Assembly (NCBI GenBank): GCA_049964655.1
Contig: JBMFXC010000103.1
Location: 1-5,575 of the forward strand
Direction: 5' to 3'
Source of the DNA: JAJZJT01 sp049964655
GTDB lineage: Bacteria; Actinomycetota; Acidimicrobiia; Acidimicrobiales; RAAP-2
Length of the DNA stretch: 5,575 nucleotides
Part shown: piece by piece, positions 1-4,950 of the stretch
Position numbering within the stretch: position 1 is the stretch's first letter
How the letters are laid out: every line of letters begins with the position of its first letter
Translations under genes and position numbers: made by a program
The notes under the pieces: model-generated
What the model saw: the letters and a program-made list of their open reading frames with translations, nothing else
What the model was told of the DNA's origin: nothing
The model's database searches: none

Positions 1-1
1 T

Positions 2-48
2 GGCGGCTCCAGCCTTGGCGGCAGCGCCAGCCTTGGCGGCAGCCTTCT
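2..48 (-). repeat. 18-bp in-frame tandem repeat encoding AAAKAG units
   Basis: The plus strand carries AGCCTTGGCGGCAGC at 11-25 and again at 29-43, an 18-bp period. In the phasin frame each unit encodes six residues (AAAKAG), so copy-number change lengthens or shortens the basic tail without shifting the frame. The array is cut by the left edge, so its full copy number is unknown. Confidence 0.7.
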
Positions 49-391
49 TGGCCGGTCCCGACGATCGCCTCGCCACCCCTCCCGTCATGTCAGCACCCGA
101 GCGGCTCAACAACGCCGCCACCTGCCGAGCCAGGTCCTCGACGCCGTGGATCCCAAGGGCGTCGAGCTGCGCCAGGACTTCCGAACGCACGATGCCGACC
201 AGTGCCTCACTGCTCTTGCGGCTGCGCTCGATGAGCTCCTCGACCTTGGCCTGGGCCTCCTTGCGCTGCAGCTCGCCGCCACTCACCAGCTCTTGGACGA
301 GCTCCTCGGCACGTGACCTGGTCATCTGCGAGAACGCCGCTCCGGCGTCCAAGTAACGCTTCCAGGCACCGAAACCCTGATCTTTTGCCAT
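2..391 (-). CDS. Phasin-like PHA granule-associated protein, C-terminus cut by window edge
   Basis: 130 residues are visible and no stop is reached before the left edge. The first ~100 residues are a charged, heptad-like helical region typical of the PhaF/COG3937 'polyhydroxyalkanoate synthesis regulator phasin' group: TRSRAEELVQELV (24-36), GELQRKEAQAKVEELIERSRK (39-59), then VGIVRSEVLAQLDALG (65-80) and EDLARQVAALL (85-95). From about residue 113 an Ala/Lys tail of AAAKAG repeats begins, like the histone-H1-like tails of PhaF proteins. Known members bind the surface of polyester granules, and the basic tail can bind DNA; that role here is inferred from resemblance. ATG at 391 is the only sensible start, because a TAG lies four codons upstream in frame. 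There is no Shine-Dalgarno; a -10-like box lies 6 bases upstream, so translation may be leaderless. The gene follows the HAD phosphatase on the same strand after an 84-bp gap that holds a strong palindrome. Confidence 0.75.
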   Translation of the reverse strand, partial: MAKDQGFGAWKRYLDAGAAFSQMTRSRAEELVQELVSGGELQRKEAQAKVEELIERSRKSSEALVGIVRSEVLAQLDALGIHGVEDLARQVAALLSRSGADMTGGVARRSSGPAKKAAAKAGAAAKAGAA

Positions 392-397
392 GACGGC

Positions 398-426
398 ATG
401 CTAGCAAGCATGCTTGCTAGCAGCAA
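398..426 (-). promoter_or_regulatory. Predicted leaderless promoter of the phasin-like gene
   Basis: On the minus strand there is a -35-like TTGCTG (426-421), exactly 17 bases of spacer, then a -10-like TAGCAT (403-398, fits TANNNT), then 6 bases and the ATG at 391. In actinobacteria this -10 to ATG distance usually means that transcription starts at the start codon. The -35 matches the consensus TTGACA at only three of six positions, so the call rests mainly on the -10 and the spacing. Confidence 0.5.
399..422. promoter_or_regulatory. Perfect 24-bp palindrome, probable repressor operator
   Basis: Half-site TGCTAGCAAGCA (399-410) is followed directly by its exact reverse complement (411-422). 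The palindrome fills the spacer of the predicted phasin promoter and runs into its -10 box. The octamer AGCAAGCA occurs at 403-410, inverted at 411-418, and again at 422-429, so a third half-site reaches the -35 box. Size and symmetry suit a TetR-type or similar dimeric repressor. PhaR, the PHA-sensing repressor that controls phasin genes in other bacteria, recognises TGC-rich sites and is one candidate, but no regulator gene is in the window. Confidence 0.65.
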
Positions 427-475
427 GCAGTCCTGTTCAGCGGCGTCGTTCGCCGCCTGCAGCGTCGTGGCGACC

Positions 476-1300
476 TCAGCGCGTCGACCCTCGCTCAGCG
501 ACCAGCTCATCGACCAGCGCCGACAGGTCGGCTGCCCGGTGGGCAACCGGGACGGTGCTCGGGGTCCCCGCCGGGGTCACGCCCGAGTCGACGAGGGCGA
601 ACGGCACGCCGAGCTGCTGTGCCAGGACGCCGTCGGTCCGCGGCTGGTCGCCGACCACCAAGCGGAGCCGATCCGGCGGGCCGACCCGCTGGCGGACGAG
701 GTCGACCAACGCGGCGTGGGGCTTTCCGGCCACCTCGGGACGAAGCCCCGAAGCCGTCGCCACCGCCGCCAACAGCGAGCCCGTCCCCGGCAGCAGGCCC
801 TGAGGCGTCGGGTGCGTCGGGTCCTCGTTCGTCCCGATCAGCCGGCCGCAGTTCCTTGCCAGCCTTGCCGCCTGGGTCAGCTGGTCGAAGTCGAACTTTT
901 GGGTCCACCCGACCACCACGGCGTCCACCGGTGGCTCGGAGGTGACCACCACGCCTCGTCGCTCCAGTGCCTCGCGCAGGCCGTCTCCACCCACGACGCC
1001 GGCACGCTGCCCGTCCGCCAGCAGCGAGGCGGCGGCGTCCGCCGAGCTCAGGACGTCCGCTGGTCCGGCGGTGACACCCGCGCGCGACAGGCGAGCCAGG
1101 AGCTCACCGGCCGACGGCGCCGAATTGTTGGTGACGAAGAGCACGTCGACCCCGGCGTCGCGCAGCCGCCCGACTGCCCGGGCGACCTCGCCGATGGGCT
1201 CCCCTGCCAGCCACACCACGCCGTCGAGGTCGACCACCCACGTGCCCCCGGCGACCACCGTCGGCGAGCCGGAGGTGGTGCTGGTCGCCGTGGCGCTCAC
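476..1300 (-). CDS. HAD-superfamily class IIA (NagD-like) phosphatase
   Basis: 274 residues with all the HAD signature motifs. Motif I is DLDGVV (D24 nucleophile, D26 acid/base), motif II is VTNNS (T57), motif III is the lysine in AGKP (K193), and motif IV is GDQPRTD (G217-D223, Mg-binding acidic residues). The TNNS and GDxxxTD forms and the large cap between motifs II and III are typical of NagD, 4-nitrophenylphosphatase and phosphoglycolate phosphatase. Such cytoplasmic enzymes remove phosphate from small molecules such as sugar phosphates, nucleotides or phosphoglycolate; the substrate cannot be read from sequence. GTG at 1300 is chosen because it overlaps the desaturase stop as GTGA (1300-1297) and starts 23 residues before motif I. 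The open frame continues to 1402, but the extra 34 codons lie inside the desaturase gene. There is no clear ribosome-binding site, so translation is probably coupled to the desaturase. Confidence 0.88.
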   Translation of the reverse strand: MSATATSTTSGSPTVVAGGTWVVDLDGVVWLAGEPIGEVARAVGRLRDAGVDVLFVTNNSAPSAGELLARLSRAGVTAGPADVLSSADAAASLLADGQRAGVVGGDGLREALERRGVVVTSEPPVDAVVVGWTQKFDFDQLTQAARLARNCGRLIGTNEDPTHPTPQGLLPGTGSLLAAVATASGLRPEVAGKPHAALVDLVRQRVGPPDRLRLVVGDQPRTDGVLAQQLGVPFALVDSGVTPAGTPSTVPVAHRAADLSALVDELVAERGSTR

Positions 1301-2442
1301 CGCTGCTCGGTCGGCGCCGTGGTCGGGAGGGAGCCCAGCTGACCCCGCCGGGTGGACCGGGCCAACTGGTCGGCCGACTCGAGGGCACGGGTGATCAGCC
1401 ACGACAGCGGCGGTCCGGTGGACCCGTCGACCTCGGCGCGTTCTCCCGCACGCGCCCTCCCCGTACCCCGACTGGCATCCGTGACGTCGGCGACGGGACG
1501 TCCGGTGGCGTCGCCCAGGCGCTCTCCGGCCAGACGAGCGGCACGCTCCCAGTAGGAGCGGAACATGCCGATGTCGAACGCCCCGTCACGCAGGCGCGCC
1601 TGGTCGAGCAGTCGCGCCGGGGGCCGACGGAGCTCGCGGACGACGTGAAGCGCGGCGAGGAGGCGCAGCACGTAGAACGTCGCGTCGACCTCCCACCACG
1701 CCAGTCCCTGGCGCGCCGACGACGGCAGGTAGTGATGGTTGTTGTGCCAACCCTCTCCGCCGGTGACGAGTGCCAGCGGCCAGCTGTTCCGGCTGGTGTC
1801 CGCGGTGGCGAAGCGCCGGCGCCCGACCAGGTGAGCGAGGGAATTGATGGCGAATGTCGCGTGCCAGAGCAGGACGGTCGAGCCGAAGAACCCCACCAGC
1901 AGGCCGGCCGGTCCTCCGACCACCCAGCACCCGACGGCCAGGAGCAACGGGGGGACGAGGTGGAAACGGTCGAGGAGGCGCAACTCGGGTACCGCAGCGA
2001 AGTCCCGCACCGCGTCGAGCTCCGTCCGCTTGGTGCGCCTCGAGAGGATCCACCCGACGTGGCTCCACCAGAACCCATCGCGCGGCGAGTGCACGTCGCC
2101 GTCGCGGTCGGTGAAGCGATGGTGGAGACGGTGGTGACCAGCCCACCACAGCGGTCCCTTCTGCACCGCCGTCGTGGCGCCCACGGCGAGGACGAACTGC
2201 GTGACACGGCCGACCTTGAAGCTGCGATGGGAGAAGTAGCGGTGATAGCCGGCGGTCACGAAGAACATGCGAACCACGTACAGCGCAGCGAACAGCACCC
2301 AGTCGGTCCACGTGACCGACACCCAGATGGCGGCGAAGGGAACGAGATGCGCCACGAGGAACGGCGTCGCGGACACCCAATCGGTGCCGTCGCCCCGGTC
2401 CCGGCTCACGCCTCTTGCGGCCTGTCGGCCTCTCTCACCCAC
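1297..2442 (-). CDS. Membrane fatty acid (acyl-CoA, delta-9-type) desaturase
   Basis: 381 residues. It carries the three histidine boxes of the di-iron membrane desaturases: HRYFSH (67-72), HHRLHH (103-108) and WHNNHH (232-237), with the usual extra ligand region NSLAH (200-204) and SHVGWIL (127-133). Hydrophobic stretches near 23-43, 46-64, 80-95 and 162-195 fit the four-helix membrane fold. The family introduces a cis double bond into saturated acyl chains, using O2 and electrons from a separate reductase, to tune membrane fluidity; delta-9 specificity is inferred. About 70 residues after YWERAARLAG form a polar, low-complexity tail with no motif I recognise. The GTG at 2442 is preferred for its GGGAG 8 bases upstream and its short leader before TDWVSATPF. 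GTG at 2409 and ATG at 2589 are alternatives. The frame is open to 2862, but that would overlap the divergent gene. Its stop overlaps the start of the phosphatase gene. Confidence 0.92.
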   Translation of the reverse strand: MGERGRQAARGVSRDRGDGTDWVSATPFLVAHLVPFAAIWVSVTWTDWVLFAALYVVRMFFVTAGYHRYFSHRSFKVGRVTQFVLAVGATTAVQKGPLWWAGHHRLHHRFTDRDGDVHSPRDGFWWSHVGWILSRRTKRTELDAVRDFAAVPELRLLDRFHLVPPLLLAVGCWVVGGPAGLLVGFFGSTVLLWHATFAINSLAHLVGRRRFATADTSRNSWPLALVTGGEGWHNNHHYLPSSARQGLAWWEVDATFYVLRLLAALHVVRELRRPPARLLDQARLRDGAFDIGMFRSYWERAARLAGERLGDATGRPVADVTDASRGTGRARAGERAEVDGSTGPPLSWLITRALESADQLARSTRRGQLGSLPTTAPTEQR

Positions 2443-2455
2443 GTCTGCGACTCCC
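2443..2455 (-). promoter_or_regulatory. Ribosome-binding site that decides the desaturase start
   Basis: Minus-strand GGGAG (2455-2451) lies 8 bases before GTG 2442. The next in-frame candidate (GTG 2409) has AGAGG only 1 base away, which is too close, and ATG 2589 has no purine-rich site. Confidence 0.5.
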
Positions 2456-2516
2456 GGCACTGGCACTGGTCGACACCCGGGCTCCGGCCTCGCCGGGCCA
2501 CCGCTCCCTCTGAGAC

Positions 2517-2535
2517 CTGCCGCCGTCGGCGGCAG
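2517..2535. repeat. Inverted repeat in the divergent control region
   Basis: CTGCCGCCG (2517-2525) and CGGCGGCAG (2527-2535) are perfect 9-base arms around a single T at 2526. As RNA it could fold with an 8-bp stem and a 3-base loop. It lies just downstream of the possible desaturase -10 and about 75 bases before the desaturase start, so it may be an operator at the transcription start or a 5'-leader hairpin. No T-run follows on either strand, so a terminator is unlikely. Confidence 0.5.
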
Positions 2536-2539
2536 CAGC

Positions 2540-2545
2540 AGTGTA
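2540..2545 (-). promoter_or_regulatory. Possible -10 box of the desaturase operon
   Basis: TACACT on the minus strand fits TANNNT and would give a leader of roughly 90 bases. I see no convincing -35 at 16-19 bases. A nearby direct repeat CTGGCAG (2547-2553 and 2556-2562) sits on its upstream side. The remaining divergent region (2563-2656) shows nothing I can name. Confidence 0.3.
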
Positions 2546-2656
2546 CCTGGCAGCCCTGGCAGACCCACCCTGTCCCGAGCACCCGCCATCGGCGGTCTGG
2601 CGGCCGGCCAGCGCACTACGGTCGGGCCTGAATGGTCGGGACGCCGACCGTCCGCG

Positions 2657-2662
2657 TACCAT
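2657..2662 (+). promoter_or_regulatory. -10 box of a probable leaderless promoter for the 153-residue membrane protein
   Basis: TACCAT fits TANNNT and is followed by 6 bases and the ATG at 2669, the same geometry as at the phasin gene. There is no Shine-Dalgarno before the ATG. No good -35 is seen 17-18 bases upstream. Confidence 0.45.
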
Positions 2663-2668
2663 GGGCGC

Positions 2669-3130
2669 ATGTCCGATATCGCCGTCCCCGGAGCTCCCTC
2701 CTCGGCCGGGTCGACCCGACAGGCGGCCACGGTGGTGCCGGGACGCACGTCGCGGCGCCCCCCCCGGTCGACCTCGACGCCCGACCGGGCGATGCGCTGC
2801 GTGCTCGGCATCCGCGACTGCCCGACCGTCGACGAGTCCGAGACCCACCGGATCTTCGGCACCTCGATCTTCCTGTCGGCGCTTCGGTGCCTGCTCAGCT
2901 ACGTGGTCTTCCCGATCGTCCTGCCCGTCGCCGGGATCGCCTCGAGCGTGGGCCCCTACGTGGGGATCCCGGTTGGTGTCGCTGCACTGGTCTTCGACAT
3001 CCTCGGGGTGCGGCGCTTCTGGCTCGCCGACCACCGCCAGCGGTGGGCGTTCACCGCGATCTACCTGGCCGTGGCGTCACTGGTCACCGTGCTGCTGGTG
3101 GTCGACATCACACATCTCGTTCGCAGCTGA
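2669..3130 (+). CDS. Unrecognised small integral membrane protein
   Basis: 153 residues; I do not recognise a named family. Residues 1-40 are polar, rich in Ser, Pro and Arg, and probably disordered and cytoplasmic. A short segment with two cysteines follows (RCVLGIRDCPT, C44 and C51), then an acidic stretch DESETHRIFG (55-64). Three hydrophobic segments follow: about 62-89 (with a PIVLP kink), 94-114 and 127-147. A basic and aromatic loop RRFWLADHRQRW (115-126) separates the last two. The start is ATG 2669, supported by the leaderless -10 and by good third-position G/C from there on; the frame is open upstream to 2267, but that part is antisense to the desaturase and its promoter. It is divergent from the desaturase and could share its control region, so a membrane-lipid role is possible, but nothing in the protein itself says so. 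Confidence 0.75.
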   Translation: MSDIAVPGAPSSAGSTRQAATVVPGRTSRRPPRSTSTPDRAMRCVLGIRDCPTVDESETHRIFGTSIFLSALRCLLSYVVFPIVLPVAGIASSVGPYVGIPVGVAALVFDILGVRRFWLADHRQRWAFTAIYLAVASLVTVLLVVDITHLVRS

Positions 3131-3142
3131 GCCCCGCCGATA

Positions 3143-3179
3143 CCGGCTGGTCCGCGGAGCGCCAATCCGGCTGGTCCGC
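3143..3179. repeat. Direct repeat at a convergent gene junction
   Basis: CCGGCTGGTCCGC occurs at 3143-3155 and 3167-3179, a 24-base period, with weaker similarity continuing into the following bases. It lies in the 74-bp gap between the membrane protein stop (3130) and the glycosidase stop (3205). No hairpin followed by a T-run is visible, so no intrinsic terminator can be called in this gap. Confidence 0.6.
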
Positions 3180-3204
3180 CGAACGCGGCCTTCCCCTGGC
3201 CGGA

Positions 3205-4575
3205 TCAGCCCGACCGGGTCGCCGGGCTCCGTGGGCTCGTCCCGCCCGATCTCGTGCCCGACGTCCCGGCGGTGGAACGGCTCGACCCGGTGGCCGACGA
3301 AGCGAGCCCGCTCGTCAACGAGTGCAGCGGCGTCGCCCGGACCGACATGGTGATGAAGTCGCGATTGGTCGGGCCGAAGTACCGGCTCACCGGGCGCACC
3401 ATGTCGCTGAGCAGCTTCGTCCCGTTCGCCGGCGAGGCCGCCTGCCCAGGGGGTGGCGAGAAGCTGAAGAAGTTGACCCAGTCGGTGTTGATGTCGAACT
3501 CCATCGCCCGGACAGCTCCGGCTCGTACCAGCAAGTTGGCCAGGGTGGTGATGTTGAGCCCGGGGCCTCCCACGTAGACCAGCGCACCGTCCGCCGTGAC
3601 CCCCAGGCCGGAACGCCAGACGTAGATCTGGTTCCCGAGGGTGGCACCCCACACCGTGGTGTCGTTGGCGTTGAGACCAGGGACCGGCGCACCGTTGTTG
3701 ACCAGCAGGCTCAGGTTCTGGCGAACGGCGACCACTTGTGGAGTCATGGTCACGTTCGTGCCCCACGCCCCGACCGTAGCCGTGCCGTTGGCGTAGACGA
3801 CGAACGACGCCGCTCCGTTGCGGAGCGGAACGGCCGTCTTGCCGTCCAGGTAGAAGCCACCGAGGGAGGCGTTCATCCGGAAGCCGGCGTTGAAGGCGGC
3901 GGTCAGCGTCTGGGCGGCGGTCGCCGAGATGGGTGCCGTGGGCGACCAGTTGCCTGGCGTCCCGGGCGTCTGCGCACCGGCGTACAACTGGGCCCGCAGC
4001 AGCAACGGGTCCATCCAGACGACACCGGCCACCAGGCTGGTGTGCACCGGGTCGGGTCGCAGGTACGCCGCGTACATGGCCGGCTGCCCGTCAACCGTCC
4101 GGCCGATCGGGTGCCACTGTCCCTCACCCGGCAGTGGCGGCGACGCCAGGGGAACGATGTCCGGTGGCGGTGGAAGCTGTGGGACGCTCGGTGCGGTCGT
4201 CGTCGTCGAGTGGACGGGTGCGGGGATGGCGCCCGGAGCGGGACGCCCGCCCTTCGGCGGCGGATGGTGTGCGTACCAGATGCTCTCGGTCCACCGGACG
4301 AACCCGCCCCCGCCGTGGCTACGGACCCACTCGACGAATTGGACGGGCAACGGCAGGGTGTTGGCGCTGGCCATGGAGTCTCCGAGGGACACCCACACCG
4401 GCGTCAGGGCCAGGAACACCACCAGGGAGGCGATGGTCTTCGGGTGCCTCCCGAACCAGGTCCGCCGACCGAGCCGACGCTCCCGCCGCCAGGCCCGCCG
4501 AGCGCGCGTGGCGGCCCGATGGCGCTCCCACCAGGTCGGTGCCGCGTGGGCACCACGGACGCGAACTGTCTGCAC
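3205..4575 (-). CDS. Membrane-anchored phosphodiester glycosidase-like (NAGPA/DUF2233-type) protein
   Basis: 456 residues. Residues 1-45 are strongly basic (RARRAWRRERRLGRR) and cytoplasmic. One hydrophobic anchor follows at about 46-64. Next come a WVRSHGGGG...ESIWYAHHPPP segment, a Pro/Thr-rich linker, and a C-terminal domain resembling the NAGPA fold, with AFNAGFRMNASLGGFYLDGK, WRSGLGVTADGALVYVGG and MEFDINTDW (358-366), ending in GPTNRDFITMSVR (400-413). Family members hydrolyse or bind GlcNAc-phosphodiester or related sugar-phosphate linkages; here the domain should face outside the membrane, perhaps on cell-wall polymers (inference). The last 43 residues (414-456) are Ser/Thr/Gly/Arg-rich, have no counterpart I know, and may reflect a frameshift. 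GTG 4575 is preferred over the TTG at 4671, which would overlap the divergent zinc-ribbon gene. A CAAACT box 7 bases before the GTG could be a leaderless -10. Confidence 0.8.
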   Translation of the reverse strand: MQTVRVRGAHAAPTWWERHRAATRARRAWRRERRLGRRTWFGRHPKTIASLVVFLALTPVWVSLGDSMASANTLPLPVQFVEWVRSHGGGGFVRWTESIWYAHHPPPKGGRPAPGAIPAPVHSTTTTAPSVPQLPPPPDIVPLASPPLPGEGQWHPIGRTVDGQPAMYAAYLRPDPVHTSLVAGVVWMDPLLLRAQLYAGAQTPGTPGNWSPTAPISATAAQTLTAAFNAGFRMNASLGGFYLDGKTAVPLRNGAASFVVYANGTATVGAWGTNVTMTPQVVAVRQNLSLLVNNGAPVPGLNANDTTVWGATLGNQIYVWRSGLGVTADGALVYVGGPGLNITTLANLLVRAGAVRAMEFDINTDWVNFFSFSPPPGQAASPANGTKLLSDMVRPVSRYFGPTNRDFITMSVRATPLHSLTSGLASSATGSSRSTAGTSGTRSGGTSPRSPATRSG

Positions 4576-4638
4576 GCGCTCCAGTTTGGACGGCCAACCT
4601 GACGCGTCCGTGACAACCCGGCCAGGGAGGGATCCCGA

Positions 4639-4650
4639 TAGCCTCGGAAG
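4639..4650 (+). promoter_or_regulatory. Possible -10 box and ribosome-binding site of the CxxC protein
   Basis: TAGCCT (4639-4644) fits TANNNT, and GGAAG (4646-4650) lies 4 bases before the GTG at 4655. Both cannot work fully if transcription starts about 7 bases after the -10, because the GGAAG would then lie at or before the start site. A GTGACA (4610-4615) resembles a -35, but its spacing to the -10 is 23 bases, which is too long. It lies in the 79-bp divergent gap shared with the glycosidase gene. Confidence 0.3.
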
Positions 4651-4654
4651 TGAG

Positions 4655-4885
4655 GTGACCACGGAGGACAACGAATTCTTCGACGACGACGTCTTCGTCC
4701 GGACGTGCGGTCGGTGTGGTGCGCAGACGCCACCGCGGTGGTCCCAGTCGTCCAGTCTCGAGGTGGCCCGCCGACTGGGCTGGAGACGGGTGGCCGCCTC
4801 CGACCGACCCGGAGCGCGGCGCCTCGACCTGTGCGGCCGGTGCGCCGAAGAGGCCGGCTACGGCTCGCCACTGGCCCACTGGTGA
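4655..4885 (+). CDS. Small protein with two CxxC pairs, putative zinc ribbon
   Basis: 76 residues; I cannot assign a named family. An acidic N-terminus (TTEDNEFFDDDVF) leads into RTCGRCGAQTPPRW with C18 and C21. A helical stretch SLEVARRLGWRRV (34-46) is followed by LDLCGRCAEEAGYG with C60 and C63. Two CGRC knuckles about 39 residues apart are the usual layout of a four-cysteine zinc site, so a single compact zinc-binding domain is likely. Such small ribbons often mediate nucleic-acid or protein contacts; the role here is unknown. The start is GTG 4655: there is no ATG, the coding signal and the acidic start both begin here, and a purine-rich GGAAG precedes it. It is divergent from the glycosidase gene and convergent with the nitroreductase. 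Codon use is like that of the neighbours. Confidence 0.72.
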   Translation: MTTEDNEFFDDDVFVRTCGRCGAQTPPRWSQSSSLEVARRLGWRRVAASDRPGARRLDLCGRCAEEAGYGSPLAHW

Positions 4886-4895
4886 ACCCGGCTGC

Positions 4896-4950
4896 TCGCC
4901 AGTCCGGTCAGTCGCCAGTCCGGTCAGTCGCCAGTCCGGTCAGTCGCCAG
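4896..4950. repeat. 16-bp tandem repeat, 3.4 perfect copies
   Basis: The unit TCGCCAGTCCGGTCAG occurs at 4896-4911, 4912-4927 and 4928-4943, with a partial seven-base copy at 4944-4950. All copies are identical. The array begins 10 bases after the stop of the CxxC protein and contains the stop codon (4926-4924) and last eight codons of the nitroreductase on the minus strand. Because 16 is not a multiple of three, each copy shifts the reading frame, and each copy holds a TGA on that strand. Confidence 0.9.

Noticed and set aside
398..1342. 314-codon open frame on the plus strand
   Set aside because: It is antisense to the HAD phosphatase with its complete motif set, and its Arg/Gly-rich composition is typical of a shadow.
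1645..2631. 328-codon open frame on the plus strand
   Set aside because: It is antisense to the desaturase, whose three histidine boxes make the minus strand certain. The plus product has no recognisable motif.
2758..2765. Run of eight C in the membrane protein gene, possible phase-variation tract
   Set aside because: Eight is short for a slippage switch, runs of this kind are expected in such GC-rich DNA, and nothing else suggests phase variation. It is only a possible spot for a sequencing error.
2443..2862. N-terminal extension of the desaturase to GTG 2862
   Set aside because: It would overlap the divergent membrane protein by about 190 bases, the added residues are Gly/Pro/Arg-rich, and the family begins shortly before the TDWVSATPF segment.
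2632..4602. 656-codon open frame on the plus strand
   Set aside because: It runs antisense to the glycosidase-like gene and through the convergent junction. Its product is dominated by Arg, Gly, Pro and His with no motif or hydrophobic core, as expected of a shadow frame in GC-rich DNA.
4601..4608. GACGCGTC palindrome in the divergent gap before the CxxC protein
   Set aside because: Eight bases of GC-rich self-complementarity is too short to support an operator call without conservation data.
4896..4950. CRISPR-like array
   Set aside because: The 16-bp units are directly adjacent with no spacers, and no cas gene is present.
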